In this document: positions 1-7,267 of the stretch, in pieces
How the letters are laid out: each line of letters starts with the position of its first letter
Numbering within the stretch: position 1 is the stretch's first letter
Assembly (NCBI GenBank): GCA_052143275.1
Contig: JBKQTH010000371.1
Span: 1-18,095 of the forward strand
Length of the DNA: 18,095 bases
Direction: 5' to 3'
Source: JAJPKE01 sp052143275
GTDB taxonomy: Bacteria; Chloroflexota; Ktedonobacteria; Ktedonobacterales; JADMIN01
Position numbers and translations under genes: made by a program
The notes under the pieces: generated by a model
What the model saw: only the letters and a program-made list of their open reading frames with translations
Database searches by the model: none
Told to the model about the DNA's origin: nothing

Positions 1-394
1 CCGCCGGCATCTCGCGCCAGGACAAGCCAGTCCCTACCACGGTGAGGATGCCGCTCAGGACCATCCGGTGATCATGGCGGGGCCTGCCAGTCGAGGGCTT
101 CTGTGGTGGGAGCAGAGGGCGGATGCGCTCCCAAGCAGCATCGCTGAGCGTCCTCTCTACCGGGGCAAGGCAAAGGACGGCCTGAGGGGAAGGAGCTTCG
201 GCCAGTCGCCCTCCAGCGACTCCTGGCAGCCGCCGTGCGGCGTGACAGCGGGCGGCCCCGGCCTGGTGAGCGCGCCTCCAGTCGGACCACGCGAGCCGGA
301 ATACCTGCTTCTCGTCTGGTTCGCGCAGCGCCAGAACCACGCGGCGCACTTCAGGCACGGTGAGCGGAATGCGGGTACACCCAGGCCCCCCTTT
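1..394 (-). CDS. -1-frame C-terminal extension of the IS701 transposase with IS5/DUF4096-like domain (partial)
   Basis: Reading in the -1 frame from the slippery run at 385-394 gives an open frame to the window edge. It starts RIPLTVPEVRRVVLALREP, passes WSDWRRAHQAGAARCHAARR, and continues into LSDAAWERIRPLLPPQKP, GRPRHDHRMVLSGIL and GLSWREMP. The last part is the N-terminal helix-turn-helix-like segment common to IS5-type transposases (DUF4096-like, PF13340 type). The same blocks in the same order follow copy 2. The frame has no stop inside the window, whereas the zero frame here loses family character. I infer one polypeptide made by -1 frameshifting: an IS701 catalytic domain plus a second DNA-binding-like domain. 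The alternative is a chance frameshift mutation in an ancestor of both copies. Confidence 0.7.
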
Positions 395-1566
395 AGTGCG
401 CTGGCCTCGGTGGCGAAGGCGCGCTGACGCAGGACGACGAGCGCCGTATGCGCGAGGAGACCGAGCGTGATGAAACGGTGCCACGCCGTCCAGGTCCGCA
501 CCTCATAGTGGTCCAAGCCCCCTTCCCCCTTGGCCTCAGCGAAGTCCTCTTCAATCGCCCAGCGTCGATCGCAGACCCGCACCAACTCGGGCAGCGGCGT
601 CTGTTGTGGGCCATACACCAGATAGTAGGCGAGATCGCTTGGATCGGCAGGGCAGCGACGCACCAGCAACCAGCGGCACTGCCCTTTGGCACAAGACTCA
701 GACAGGGAGAGACCGACCCACTGATGCGTGGCCACGCCGTCACCGGCTCCGCCGGCGAGAACACTCACCCATGCCTCTTCTGGCAGCCGCTGTCCCAGTT
801 GCTCCGCTCGCTCTCGCCGTCCCTGGTACTCCACCGCCGTCGTTTTGGGGACCATCACGGCGTAGGCCTGGTCGCGCCGCTCCAACCACTGCCGGAACGC
901 GTGCGACCGGCCATACCCCGAATCTGCGGTGACCCACTGGGCAGGCACTCGAGCGGCGAAGGCACGAGCGAGCATCCGCTGCGCCAGGACGATCTTGGTG
1001 GCAAAGCGAAGACCCTTCGGCACGTGCGCAGCAGCACGGCGCTTTGGGTCACGCGTCCAGCTGCGGGGCAGGTACAGAGCGCGGTCGATGAACGCCGCTC
1101 CCTGTGCCGAGGCGTAGGCCAAGAAGACGCCGACCTGCGCATTGGCCAGGGTACCGGCTGTGCCCGTGTACTGCCGAGCCACCCCACAGGAGTGTGAGCC
1201 TTTCTTGAGAAACCCCGTCTCGTCCACAATCAAGACTCCGCTGCTCGCTTCCCCCAGCTGATCCACGACATAGGCGCGTAACTCGTCGCGCACGCCGTCA
1301 GCATCCCAGGCTGCTCCATTGAGCAGACGCTGCACCCCCTGTGGCCCGGTCTCACCTATCGCCTCAGCCAGCTGCCACCTGTTCTTGCGCTCCACCCGGT
1401 CGAGGAGGCCGAACACGTAGCGCCTGACCCGCTGGCGCACTTCGGAGCGCGCAAAGCACGGGGCAATACGCAGGTGGATCTCCGCTACCATATCAGCCCA
1501 TCCGAGCCACTGACCTGTGCTAGGCCGAGCCCCTTGTTGCTCGTCGTCCTGCTCTATGAGCTCCAT
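157..1566 (-). CDS. IS701-family transposase, zero-frame ORF (DDE nuclease part)
   Basis: DDE/RNase H-fold transposase of the IS701 family, which cuts and rejoins the ends of its own element. The zero frame encodes 469 residues. The visible acidic residues are D115 in VLIVDETGFLKKG, D215 in WVTADSGYG, and the E340/E344 region in WAIEEDFAEAKGE, followed by the helical YEVRTWTAWHRFITL block typical of the family. Real homology in this frame ends near residue 390. The last roughly 78 residues are a Cys/Arg/Pro-rich out-of-frame read of the downstream domain, which is coded in the -1 frame (see 1-394). The start at 1566 is ATG with a weak purine-rich site (AAAGGGG) upstream. Its protein is clearly homologous to that of the copy at 8242. 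Family assignment is sure; whether the long zero-frame product is functional is not. Confidence 0.88.
   Translation of the reverse strand: MELIEQDDEQQGARPSTGQWLGWADMVAEIHLRIAPCFARSEVRQRVRRYVFGLLDRVERKNRWQLAEAIGETGPQGVQRLLNGAAWDADGVRDELRAYVVDQLGEASSGVLIVDETGFLKKGSHSCGVARQYTGTAGTLANAQVGVFLAYASAQGAAFIDRALYLPRSWTRDPKRRAAAHVPKGLRFATKIVLAQRMLARAFAARVPAQWVTADSGYGRSHAFRQWLERRDQAYAVMVPKTTAVEYQGRRERAEQLGQRLPEEAWVSVLAGGAGDGVATHQWVGLSLSESCAKGQCRWLLVRRCPADPSDLAYYLVYGPQQTPLPELVRVCDRRWAIEEDFAEAKGEGGLDHYEVRTWTAWHRFITLGLLAHTALVVLRQRAFATEASALKGGLGVPAFRSPCLKCAAWFWRCANQTRSRYSGSRGPTGGALTRPGPPAVTPHGGCQESLEGDWPKLLPLRPSFALPR
385..394 (-). promoter_or_regulatory. Candidate -1 ribosomal frameshift site (AAAGGGGGGC)
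   Basis: In transposase sense the zero frame reads CTA AAG GGG GGC CTG. The heptamer G GGG GGC fits the X XXY YYZ rule and would re-pair as GGG GGG after a -1 slip, entering the frame of the IS5-like domain. The same run (AAAAGGGGGGCCT) lies at the same junction in copy 2 although the flanking sequence differs by an indel. A short palindrome, GGGTGTACCC, follows a few bases downstream here. Confidence 0.55.
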
Positions 1567-1696
1567 CTGCCCGCCCCTTTCTCACCTCTGAGGCAAGCAT
1601 ATCGCGCCGACTGGCTCATTCGCTAAGTGTTACTGTAGGGACGCTGGAGCTTGTTGAAAAAGTGGCTTCTGTTAGGTAGACTGCATCGGTTCCATG

Positions 1697-3181
1697 TCAG
1701 CTGCTCATCCAGGCTGAGAGGTCCGATTGCCAGCGTCGACAGGTGCTCTGGCTCGCCCCAAAAGGAAGCGAAAAGCCAGGAACCAAGAAATGCAACTCAT
1801 CAGTGGCTACCGCCTGTCCGCTGGGAAACGGTCTGCGGCCCCAGCCCTGTTTCTGCAGCAGGCGCTTCAGATTCTGGCCTGCGGCTATCACGAACGCTTC
1901 GGTGTTGACTCGCCACAGGTGCCGTAAGCGGAACCGCCGCATCTGGTGCCACTGCTTGCCTTCGGCGAAGAGCGGTTCTACCCAGACTTGCCGCTTGCGT
2001 ACCGCCTTCTGATAGGCTGAGGTTGAGTGGTAGGCTCGCACGCGCTCGATGTAGTCTTGCCCTAACGAGCGCCAAACAGACCGTCCTGATTTGGCGCCTG
2101 GTGTGCACTGTGCTCTGAGAGGGCACATGCGGCAAATCGAGGCCCTTGCTCGGTACAGAACGCGCTGACCATCCTCGGAGGTGTGCGTGCGGCGCAGCAC
2201 CTGGCCGTTGGGGCACACATAGTGGTCCTGCTCGGCGTCGTAAGTGAATTTAGAGGCGCCGAAGTACGAGCTGTTCTGCTCCCAGTCAGGCAGCGGCATG
2301 TAGGCCCGAATCCCCATGTCTTCCACTCCTCGGATGTTTTCCTCGGTCCCGTACTTGGTGTCGCCGGTCACCTGTCTGGGATGCAGTTTCCACCGGAAGC
2401 GGATGTGCCAGGCCAAGTCGAGCATGGGCTGATTCTCCATGACCTCGCCGGGTGTCACTAAGACGCCGAGGATAATGCGGCGTCTTCCTCCATCCACGAC
2501 GTAATGAGTCTGGTACCCTAAGTGTGTGCCGCCACCTTTGAGTCGGAGCGGCGTGGCATCGGGGTCAGTGGTGCTGACGCGAATGTCTGCCGTGCGTAGA
2601 TAGCGGCCATGCACCTCCCGCCGCTGCCGGCCCGCCTCGGCGATCCAGTCATGCCGCGCGGCATTAGCCTGAGTTAGGGTCTCCCACTCCGATTCGGGCA
2701 CATACAGAGGCAGCGGTGTGGGTACACGCGGCTCTCGTGGGCAGGATACGTCGAGATTCTGAGTGGGAGCAGTGACCTGCTGAGGGATATTGTCTGCCTC
2801 GTGCATCGCGGTCAGCTCTTCATCGGCAGCTTCATCCGAGAAGAGGACGGCGAGGTGGTCCTGTAGGGCAGTGCGTGCCTCGGCGGCAAAGCGCGGGGTA
2901 AGTGAGTCGAGGGAGGCGTTCGCCAGCACATGGGTGGCATCGAAGTAGAGCTCGCGTCCCCAGACCAATCCCGCCTGCTGCCACTGCTCGACAATTGCCT
3001 CAAAAAAGCGACGGAAGATGTCCAAGCCGTAGCGGGTACGGATGCGGGTCAAGCTCGAGTGGTCGGGCAAGGGCTCATCCAGATTGTAGCCGAGATACCA
3101 CCGCACGCTCAGACGGTCAGCGACTAGGCGCATGAGGTGGCGTTCGGAGCGCACGCCTTCGAAGAACATCACCAGCTGCAG
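1697..3181 (-). pseudogene. IS1182-family transposase, C-terminal part (gene split by insertion)
   Basis: The 491 residues from the internal GTG at 3172 carry most of an IS1182 (IS5-superfamily) DDE transposase. The family-typical block EGVRSERHLMRLVADRLS, then LGYNLDEPLPDHSSLTRIR, leads to a first Asp in ELYFDATHV (D78), a second in VTGDTKYGTEEN (D271), a cysteine cluster CRMCPLRAQC (from about residue 347), and the final Glu region WVEPLFAEGKQWHQMRRFR (about residues 397-415). The N-terminus is missing here and is found at 5851-6036. Joining base 5851 to 3181 restores FFK-LQLVMFFEGVRSE in frame, 556 residues in all. The ribosome cannot read this as one protein now, so the transposase is presumably dead unless the insert excises. 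Family call is confident. Confidence 0.88.
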
Positions 3182-3207
3182 CTTAAAGATGGCAAGAGAA
3201 TACCCTC

Positions 3208-5280
3208 CTAGAGAAGAGACCGCGCCGCAGCGCGAGCGCTTACCTGCTCCAGTATCGTGGGATCGTCAGCGATCAGATAGCAGTGGGTCTGCGTGTGGCG
3301 CACGGCCGGCACTGCCCCAGACGTGATCTGGCGGCGAAGCCACGCACTGCTCACCCCCAGATGCCGTGCTAAGCCTCTGACGGTCCAGTGCCCGTCGATC
3401 TGGTCGCCCGTCAGGAACTGGTGGCGTAGCGCCCCCTGTCCCTGCAGGCGCCGGATCCGCTCCACGGCCTTCGCCGAGAGGGTGGGGGACCGTGCGGAGC
3501 GGAACCCCTCCCGGCTCAGACGCTCGGCGATGACTGCATCGGAGGAGCCCTCGGCACTCAACGCGAGAATCCGGGCGACGAGCCGCTCATAGTCCGGCAG
3601 GTCGCGCCCACGATGCACCACCGCCGGCACGCTCAGCAGCGAGTAGGCCCCGCTCACCCAGACCACTTTGACCTGGACGGTCTCTGGCGTCGGCCGACTC
3701 AGGATGACCCGGCGGACCAGGCTGCGCACGAGCTCCTTCTGCTGGGCATGCGTGAGCCGCCCACTTGCCCAGAGGGCCGGCAGGTGCTGACCCAGATCCT
3801 GCACTTGGGCGCGCAGTGCGGGGTCGAGTGTCGCGGCAGGGGCAGCCTGGGCCTCGAAGCGCTCGGTGGCCTCACGCATCTCCGCCACGGCCCGCAGCGC
3901 CAGTTCCCACCGCCGCTCCAGTTCCGCCGCCACCAACCGATTGTCCGGATCGACCGCCTGGTACTGCCGCTCCGCCAACCGCGCGTCATACTCCGCCCGT
4001 TTCACCTGGTCAGTGTAGTGTTGTAGTCGCCGGTGGTGGTCGGCCTGGTGGGTGGCCAACAGGTCCTCGAGCAGATCGAGCTCGGCGGGCTGGAGGGCGG
4101 CAAAGAATGCTTCGACGACTGCCGCATCAATGCCGCTGCCATCGACGCTGAGGCACATCGGCGCACGGTAGGTGTCGGTGAGTGCCGTACAGAAGTAGCG
4201 ATGGCGGGCCTTGTAGGCGACCCGCATCTGGTGCCCGCAGCGCCCACAGACGACGAGCCCTGCCAGCAGGGCCGACCCCTGGCGGGGAGCGCCGCGAGTG
4301 CGACGGGCAAAGTTGCTGGCGTTGTCCGCCAGTCGTGTTTGGTTGGCCATGAACTGCTCCCAGCTGATATAGGCAGGATACACGTCCTGGTGGAGCGCGG
4401 TCCACTCGCCCAGCGGTCGTCGCACATAGCGGCCGGGCTGCCCGGGGCGGCACTCCGGCCGTGTGGTGGTGCGACCGGAGACGAAGGCGCCGGCATAGGC
4501 GGGGTTGCGCAGGATCGCGTAGAGCGCGGCCGCCGACGGGCGTTTCCACCAGAGCTCGCCGGCGTAGCGCCCGGTCGTCTGCCGACGCGGCAGCAGAATC
4601 CCCTCATCGCGGAAGCTGCGCAGCACCTGCTGGCCGGAGCCCAGCCGAGCGAACCGCTCGAAGACGAGCGCGATGGTGCGCTGGATCTGCAGGTCAGGAT
4701 CTTTGTCCGCCCGACCGTCAGGCAGGCGCACCAGCCCGGTGGGCAGATGCTGCCGATAGGTCCCCTGGGCGATCTGGCGCTGCCGCCCGGCCTGCAAGCG
4801 CAACTGAAGCAGGTGCAACTCCGCCTCGCTGAGCATGCCGCGCAAGCCCAGGAGCAGTCGGTCATTGTAGTCGCAGGGGTCGTAGACGCCATCCGTGTCG
4901 GCGAGCAGGGCACCTACCAGCGCAGCCAGGTCGAGCAGGCGGTACCAGTCGGCGTTGTTGCGGGCCAGGCGGCTGGCCTCATAGGCGAGGATGAGGCCGA
5001 CCTGCCCGAGCGAGACGGCGCTGACCAAGGCCTGAAAGCCTTTGCGCGTGCTGTCCTGGCCCGACTGGCCCAGGTCGTCGTCAATGACCTGGATGCGCTC
5101 GACGGGCCAGCCCAAGGCCTGGGCCCGCTCGACCAACGCGTACTGGTTCTCCTGGCTGGTGCGGTTCTGGCGCACCTGAGTGGGCGTCGACTGGCGAACG
5201 TAGACGTAGGCTCGACGTTCGCGGTGGCGCGGGGTGATTTTGTCACTGCTGCGGGCGTCAGCTCTGGCGGGCAGGGTCAT
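3208..5280 (-). CDS. Large serine recombinase (site-specific integrase/transposase)
   Basis: A serine recombinase that makes double-strand cuts with a covalent 5'-phosphoserine link and moves the element at short att sites. The protein is 690 residues. In order: catalytic resolvase domain about 24-170 with nucleophile S31 in YVYVRQSTPTQV and the conserved arginine region YEASRLARN; recombinase domain about 190-310 with ALYAILRNPAYAGAFV; zinc ribbon GLVVCGRCGHQM with later Cys residues; a long coiled coil rich in Glu/Arg (DLLATHQADHHRRLQHY onwards); and two C-terminal helix-turn-helix-like segments (SDAVIAERLSREGF; WTVRGLARHLGVSSAWLRR). The ATG at 5280 is preferred over the upstream 5370 start because CAGGAGGTGG lies just before it and the family starts near there. 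Its ATG overlaps the stop of the DUF5372-like frame (ATGA) and lies within the end of the 87-residue ORF. Confidence 0.93.
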   Translation of the reverse strand: MTLPARADARSSDKITPRHRERRAYVYVRQSTPTQVRQNRTSQENQYALVERAQALGWPVERIQVIDDDLGQSGQDSTRKGFQALVSAVSLGQVGLILAYEASRLARNNADWYRLLDLAALVGALLADTDGVYDPCDYNDRLLLGLRGMLSEAELHLLQLRLQAGRQRQIAQGTYRQHLPTGLVRLPDGRADKDPDLQIQRTIALVFERFARLGSGQQVLRSFRDEGILLPRRQTTGRYAGELWWKRPSAAALYAILRNPAYAGAFVSGRTTTRPECRPGQPGRYVRRPLGEWTALHQDVYPAYISWEQFMANQTRLADNASNFARRTRGAPRQGSALLAGLVVCGRCGHQMRVAYKARHRYFCTALTDTYRAPMCLSVDGSGIDAAVVEAFFAALQPAELDLLEDLLATHQADHHRRLQHYTDQVKRAEYDARLAERQYQAVDPDNRLVAAELERRWELALRAVAEMREATERFEAQAAPAATLDPALRAQVQDLGQHLPALWASGRLTHAQQKELVRSLVRRVILSRPTPETVQVKVVWVSGAYSLLSVPAVVHRGRDLPDYERLVARILALSAEGSSDAVIAERLSREGFRSARSPTLSAKAVERIRRLQGQGALRHQFLTGDQIDGHWTVRGLARHLGVSSAWLRRQITSGAVPAVRHTQTHCYLIADDPTILEQVSARAAARSLL

Positions 5281-5521
5281 ACACCACCTCCTGAAGCACC
5301 TGGAGCAGGGCACGGCGAAGCTGGAACTGCTGGGTGGGACTGAGCTGAGTCCAGACCTGGTGCAGCGCAACGCAGACTACTTCGTCGTTTGGCACCGGCA
5401 GCAGGGGAGGAGCCTCTGCCGGCTCCTCCCAGCGCCACAGGGGCAGGACCAGTTGTTGCGGGGGCGGTGTGAGCGTCAGTGGGATTGGCAGCTTTGCTGG
5501 CTGTGCACGGATCGTGCCCAT
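5258..5521 (-). CDS. Small hypothetical protein of the recombinase element (87 aa)
   Basis: An 87-residue ORF with a good start: AGGAGG eight bases before ATG 5521. The first half is Pro/Leu-rich (LPIPLTLTPPPQQLVLPLW). The second half forms a clear amphipathic helix (LHQVWTQLSPTQQFQLRRAL, then LQVLQEVVYD). It overlaps the recombinase start by 23 bases, suggesting translational coupling. From memory, a short protein of this style often sits just before large serine recombinases of this class, but its role is unknown to me. It lies wholly inside the other-frame ORF 5277-5819. A helper or directionality factor is only a guess. Confidence 0.65.
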   Translation of the reverse strand: MGTIRAQPAKLPIPLTLTPPPQQLVLPLWRWEEPAEAPPLLPVPNDEVVCVALHQVWTQLSPTQQFQLRRALLQVLQEVVYDPARQS

Positions 5522-5819
5522 GGGGTGCCTCCTCCTGCGGTTGGGTGGTCGGAGCAGACAGGGTCTGCTGCACCGACGCTAGCACAGCGAGCAGCGTCTG
5601 AAGTGCGGCGAGGCAGAGACGGCACGCCGGGGGGGAGGATGCCACAGCGAGATTCGTGGCCGCTAGCGGGATCAGGCGCTCGATCCCAGGCGCCAGCCAA
5701 ACGACGCAGACACGGCCCAGCCGCTGTTTGGTGGTAATGCCCAGGCAAGGAAACGTGAGACCGTACAGGGGGTGGGTGGGATCGGTGACCTCTACGTGGT
5801 CGAGGTCGGGCGCGGTCAT
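5277..5819 (-). CDS. DUF5372-like protein of the recombinase element
   Basis: The first roughly 100 residues look real. MTAPDLDHVEVTDPTHPLYG followed by LTFPCLGITTKQRLGRVCVV and a conserved IPLAATNLAV match what I recall of the DUF5372 family that accompanies large serine recombinases. A closely similar opening (VTITAPHHPLYGYVLPVVR) appears at the right edge of this window. After about residue 100 the frame continues 80 residues as low-complexity Ala/Pro/Ser/Gly sequence lying over the 87-residue ORF, then stops with ATGA overlapping the recombinase start. Either the tail is translated, or an ancestral stop was lost. ATG 5819 has only GAGGGG immediately before it, so expression may rely on read-in from the IS1182 leader. 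Function unknown. Confidence 0.6.
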   Translation of the reverse strand: MTAPDLDHVEVTDPTHPLYGLTFPCLGITTKQRLGRVCVVWLAPGIERLIPLAATNLAVASSPPACRLCLAALQTLLAVLASVQQTLSAPTTQPQEEAPHGHDPCTASKAANPTDAHTAPATTGPAPVALGGAGRGSSPAAGAKRRSSLRCAAPGLDSAQSHPAVPASPCPAPGASGGGV

Positions 5820-5850
5820 CCCCTCAATGGGGGCAGTGTGATGTGCAGAG

Positions 5851-6036
5851 TTTGAAGAAGATAACGGGATCAATGCTGGGGCGGCCATTGGCGGCATAGC
5901 CATCTTGCACCCATTGGCGGACAAACGTGAGGTCCAGCACCTGCTCGAGGTGACGATAAAAATGGTCAGCAGGGACCAATTCATCCAACGATAGGGCCTG
6001 AACCGGAGTGAACTGCCGCATCTTTGTGCCCAGCAC
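5851..6036 (-). pseudogene. IS1182-family transposase, N-terminal part (gene split by insertion)
   Basis: Sixty-two residues of the transposase N-terminus remain: LDELVPADHFYRHLEQVLDL and GYAANGRPSIDPVIFFK, the standard opening of IS1182-type proteins. Translation starts at GTG 6036, with AGGAGG seven bases upstream. At 5850 the frame enters the inserted element and runs on for eight foreign residues to a stop at 5824. The promoter and ribosome site are intact and point into the inserted recombinase genes, which lie in the same direction, so the dead transposase leader may drive them. Confidence 0.85.
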
Positions 6037-6204
6037 CTATGCACCTCCTCTCGGCCGCAGGAGCACTGAAGGCAGTAAGCTCCAGTCTCTTCAGTGGGCG
6101 TCGTAACCTCAAGCAAACCCATAGCTGCTGCACACCTTGACACGCTGGCTCGGCTTCAGACAAGACTGCACCGAGCGGCCATCAGTTAGGAAGGAGAGCA
6201 TACC

Positions 6205-6696
6205 ATGAACTGGAAGACCTTCCAAGAGACAGCACCCGAGCTCGCTAGCTTGGCCGAGGAGCGGTTCGCGCGCAGCAGTGTCGCTCTGCTCGGCACGTTG
6301 CATAAGGATGGCTCCCCGCGCATTAGTCCAGTGGAGCCGCTACTGGCCGAGGGAGAGTTGTTACTGGGGATGATGTGGCACTCGACGAAGGCCTTGGATC
6401 TGCTGCGCGATCCCCGCTGCACCCTGCACACCGTCATTACCAGTCTTGAGGGAACAGAAGGGGAATGTAAACTGAACGGTCAGGCGAGGGAAGCATCAGA
6501 TGCGGTGGTGCACTCCCAGCACCAGGACGCCGTTCGCCAGCACTGGGCTGAACACGCACCCGCTCGCTTTCATGTCTTTGCGCTGGAAGTGGAGCATGCG
6601 GCCTTCATCACCTATGAACCAGCTCGGGGTGAGATGCGGGTGCAGCGCTGGGATCCTCTGCGTGGACTGAGGGAGAGCCGCCAGCCGTATCCGTAG
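6205..6696 (+). CDS. Pyridoxamine 5'-phosphate oxidase-like FMN/F420-binding split-barrel protein
   Basis: 163 residues with the split-barrel signature: ARSSVALLGTLHKDGSPRIS, then PLLAEGELLLGMMWHSTKAL and LLRDPRCTLHTVI, and a late FHVFALEVEHAAFITYE strand pair. Such proteins bind FMN, F420 or haem-related cofactors in the cytoplasm and reduce or sequester small molecules; the substrate cannot be told from sequence. Start ATG 6205 with AAGGAG about ten bases upstream. A TTGACA box at 6137-6142 could be a -35 site, but the matching -10 is weak. The gene starts about 120 bp beyond the IS1182 end and looks intact and monocistronic. Confidence 0.85.
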   Translation: MNWKTFQETAPELASLAEERFARSSVALLGTLHKDGSPRISPVEPLLAEGELLLGMMWHSTKALDLLRDPRCTLHTVITSLEGTEGECKLNGQAREASDAVVHSQHQDAVRQHWAEHAPARFHVFALEVEHAAFITYEPARGEMRVQRWDPLRGLRESRQPYP

Positions 6697-6778
6697 CGCT
6701 AACGCGGCCACCAGCGCACGTACAGTTCTCAGGTCGCGCGCTGGTGGCAGTCGGCGCTGGACTTCTCACCGACTGGGT

Positions 6779-7267
6779 TCAGGACCGGCCCTCTCGTATT
6801 GTCAGCCACGCCTGAAGGGAAGCAGCGTGCGCTTCATAGTGCCCAGGGTCATACAAGATCCTCCACGGTCGCCAACCCTCGGGCATCCCAGCAAAACGGC
6901 TCGGATCATTCAAGTCTTCTTCCGAGAGGGCTGCTACCGCCTCGAAGTAGCGACGGAATATTTGACGGGAGTCAGCGAGCACCTCCTGTAGCTTGCGGCG
7001 GCGATTCTGCTCAAACACGGCGGCATTGCGCTCATCTTGGGGCAACTGCCAGAGCGCCGAGCCAACCAGGACATGGGCTTGAGCTACCCCCAGACTCTCC
7101 TGCTCTCCCCAGGCAATGTGGGCGATGATGTCCTTGATAGACCATTCCCCGTCCACCCCCGGCTCGGTCATCCATGCTTGCGGGATGCCAGCAAGCAGCA
7201 TGTCCCAGTGTGTCCGAGCGCTCTGGATCATGCTGAGTAGTTGCTCCTTGCTTATATAGCCGTCCAT
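6779..7267 (-). CDS. DinB-like four-helix protein of the ClbS/DfsB (DUF1706) type
   Basis: 162 residues. The hallmark is GEWSIKDIIAHIAWGEQESL, which matches the W-S-x-K-D-x-x-x-H-x-x-W-E motif of ClbS/DfsB and other DinB-like proteins, followed by a second helical pair (QIFRRYFEAVAALSEEDLND) and a C-terminal H-Y-E-x-H motif (PGHYEAHAASLQAWL). DinB-fold proteins are often metal-dependent thiol transferases; ClbS itself inactivates colibactin by opening its cyclopropane ring. Which role applies here is not visible. Start ATG 7267 has only a poorly spaced GGAG. Possibly a self-protection or detoxification gene, with a VOC gene on the same strand upstream at 7717-8085. Confidence 0.8.
   Translation of the reverse strand: MDGYISKEQLLSMIQSARTHWDMLLAGIPQAWMTEPGVDGEWSIKDIIAHIAWGEQESLGVAQAHVLVGSALWQLPQDERNAAVFEQNRRRKLQEVLADSRQIFRRYFEAVAALSEEDLNDPSRFAGMPEGWRPWRILYDPGHYEAHAASLQAWLTIREGRS

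Larger units (their letters stand above)
1..1641 (-). mobile_element. IS701-family insertion sequence, copy 1 (truncated by left window edge)
   Basis: The element carries the transposase read leftwards from 1566. Its outer end is taken as 1623-1641, because the 19-base sequence CTAAGTGTTACTGTAGGGA there occurs identically just after the C-terminus of the second copy (9924-9942). The two sites lie at opposite ends of oppositely oriented copies, as terminal inverted repeats should. The other end lies beyond the left edge. The element directly abuts an IS1182-type element at about 1642. Confidence 0.8.
3182..5850 (-). mobile_element. Compact three-gene large-serine-recombinase element inserted in the IS1182 transposase gene
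   Basis: The element has three overlapping genes (DUF5372-like, small protein, large serine recombinase) with only about 30 bp between each outer gene end and the boundary. No terminal inverted repeats are seen, which is usual for serine-recombinase elements. On the plus strand the left junction reads CCAGCTGCAG/CTTAAAG and the right junction ATGTGCAGAG/TTTGAAG. The dinucleotide AG (3180-3181 and 5849-5850) is common, and collapsing on it rebuilds the host reading frame. TGCAG is also shared, but collapsing on that would break the frame. Confidence 0.75.
1642..6085 (-). mobile_element. IS1182-family insertion sequence, interrupted by a serine-recombinase element
   Basis: The transposase gene of this element is in two parts (5851-6036 and 1697-3181, both minus) separated by 2,669 bp. 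Without the insert the element would be about 1.78 kb, normal for IS1182. Tentative inverted ends: CTGGAGCTT at 1644-1652 and its complement AAGCTCCAG at 6077-6085. The reverse strand of the left end holds TTTTTCAACAAGCT, a style of terminus often seen in this family. The end coordinates are uncertain by some tens of bases. Confidence 0.6.

Noticed and set aside
448..1197. Long plus-strand frame (249 codons) opposite IS701 copy 1
   Set aside because: It is the antisense of a well-conserved transposase frame, with Arg/Pro/Leu-rich composition and no recognisable motif.
4033..5343. Long plus-strand frame (436 codons) opposite the serine recombinase
   Set aside because: High GC makes antisense frames long; the minus strand has the full resolvase, recombinase and zinc-ribbon motifs and a strong ribosome site.
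3176..5848. TGCAG as a 5-bp target duplication around the recombinase element
   Set aside because: Collapsing on TGCAG puts the transposase out of frame, while collapsing on AG restores it, so TGCAG is probably partly coincidental or arm-site similarity.
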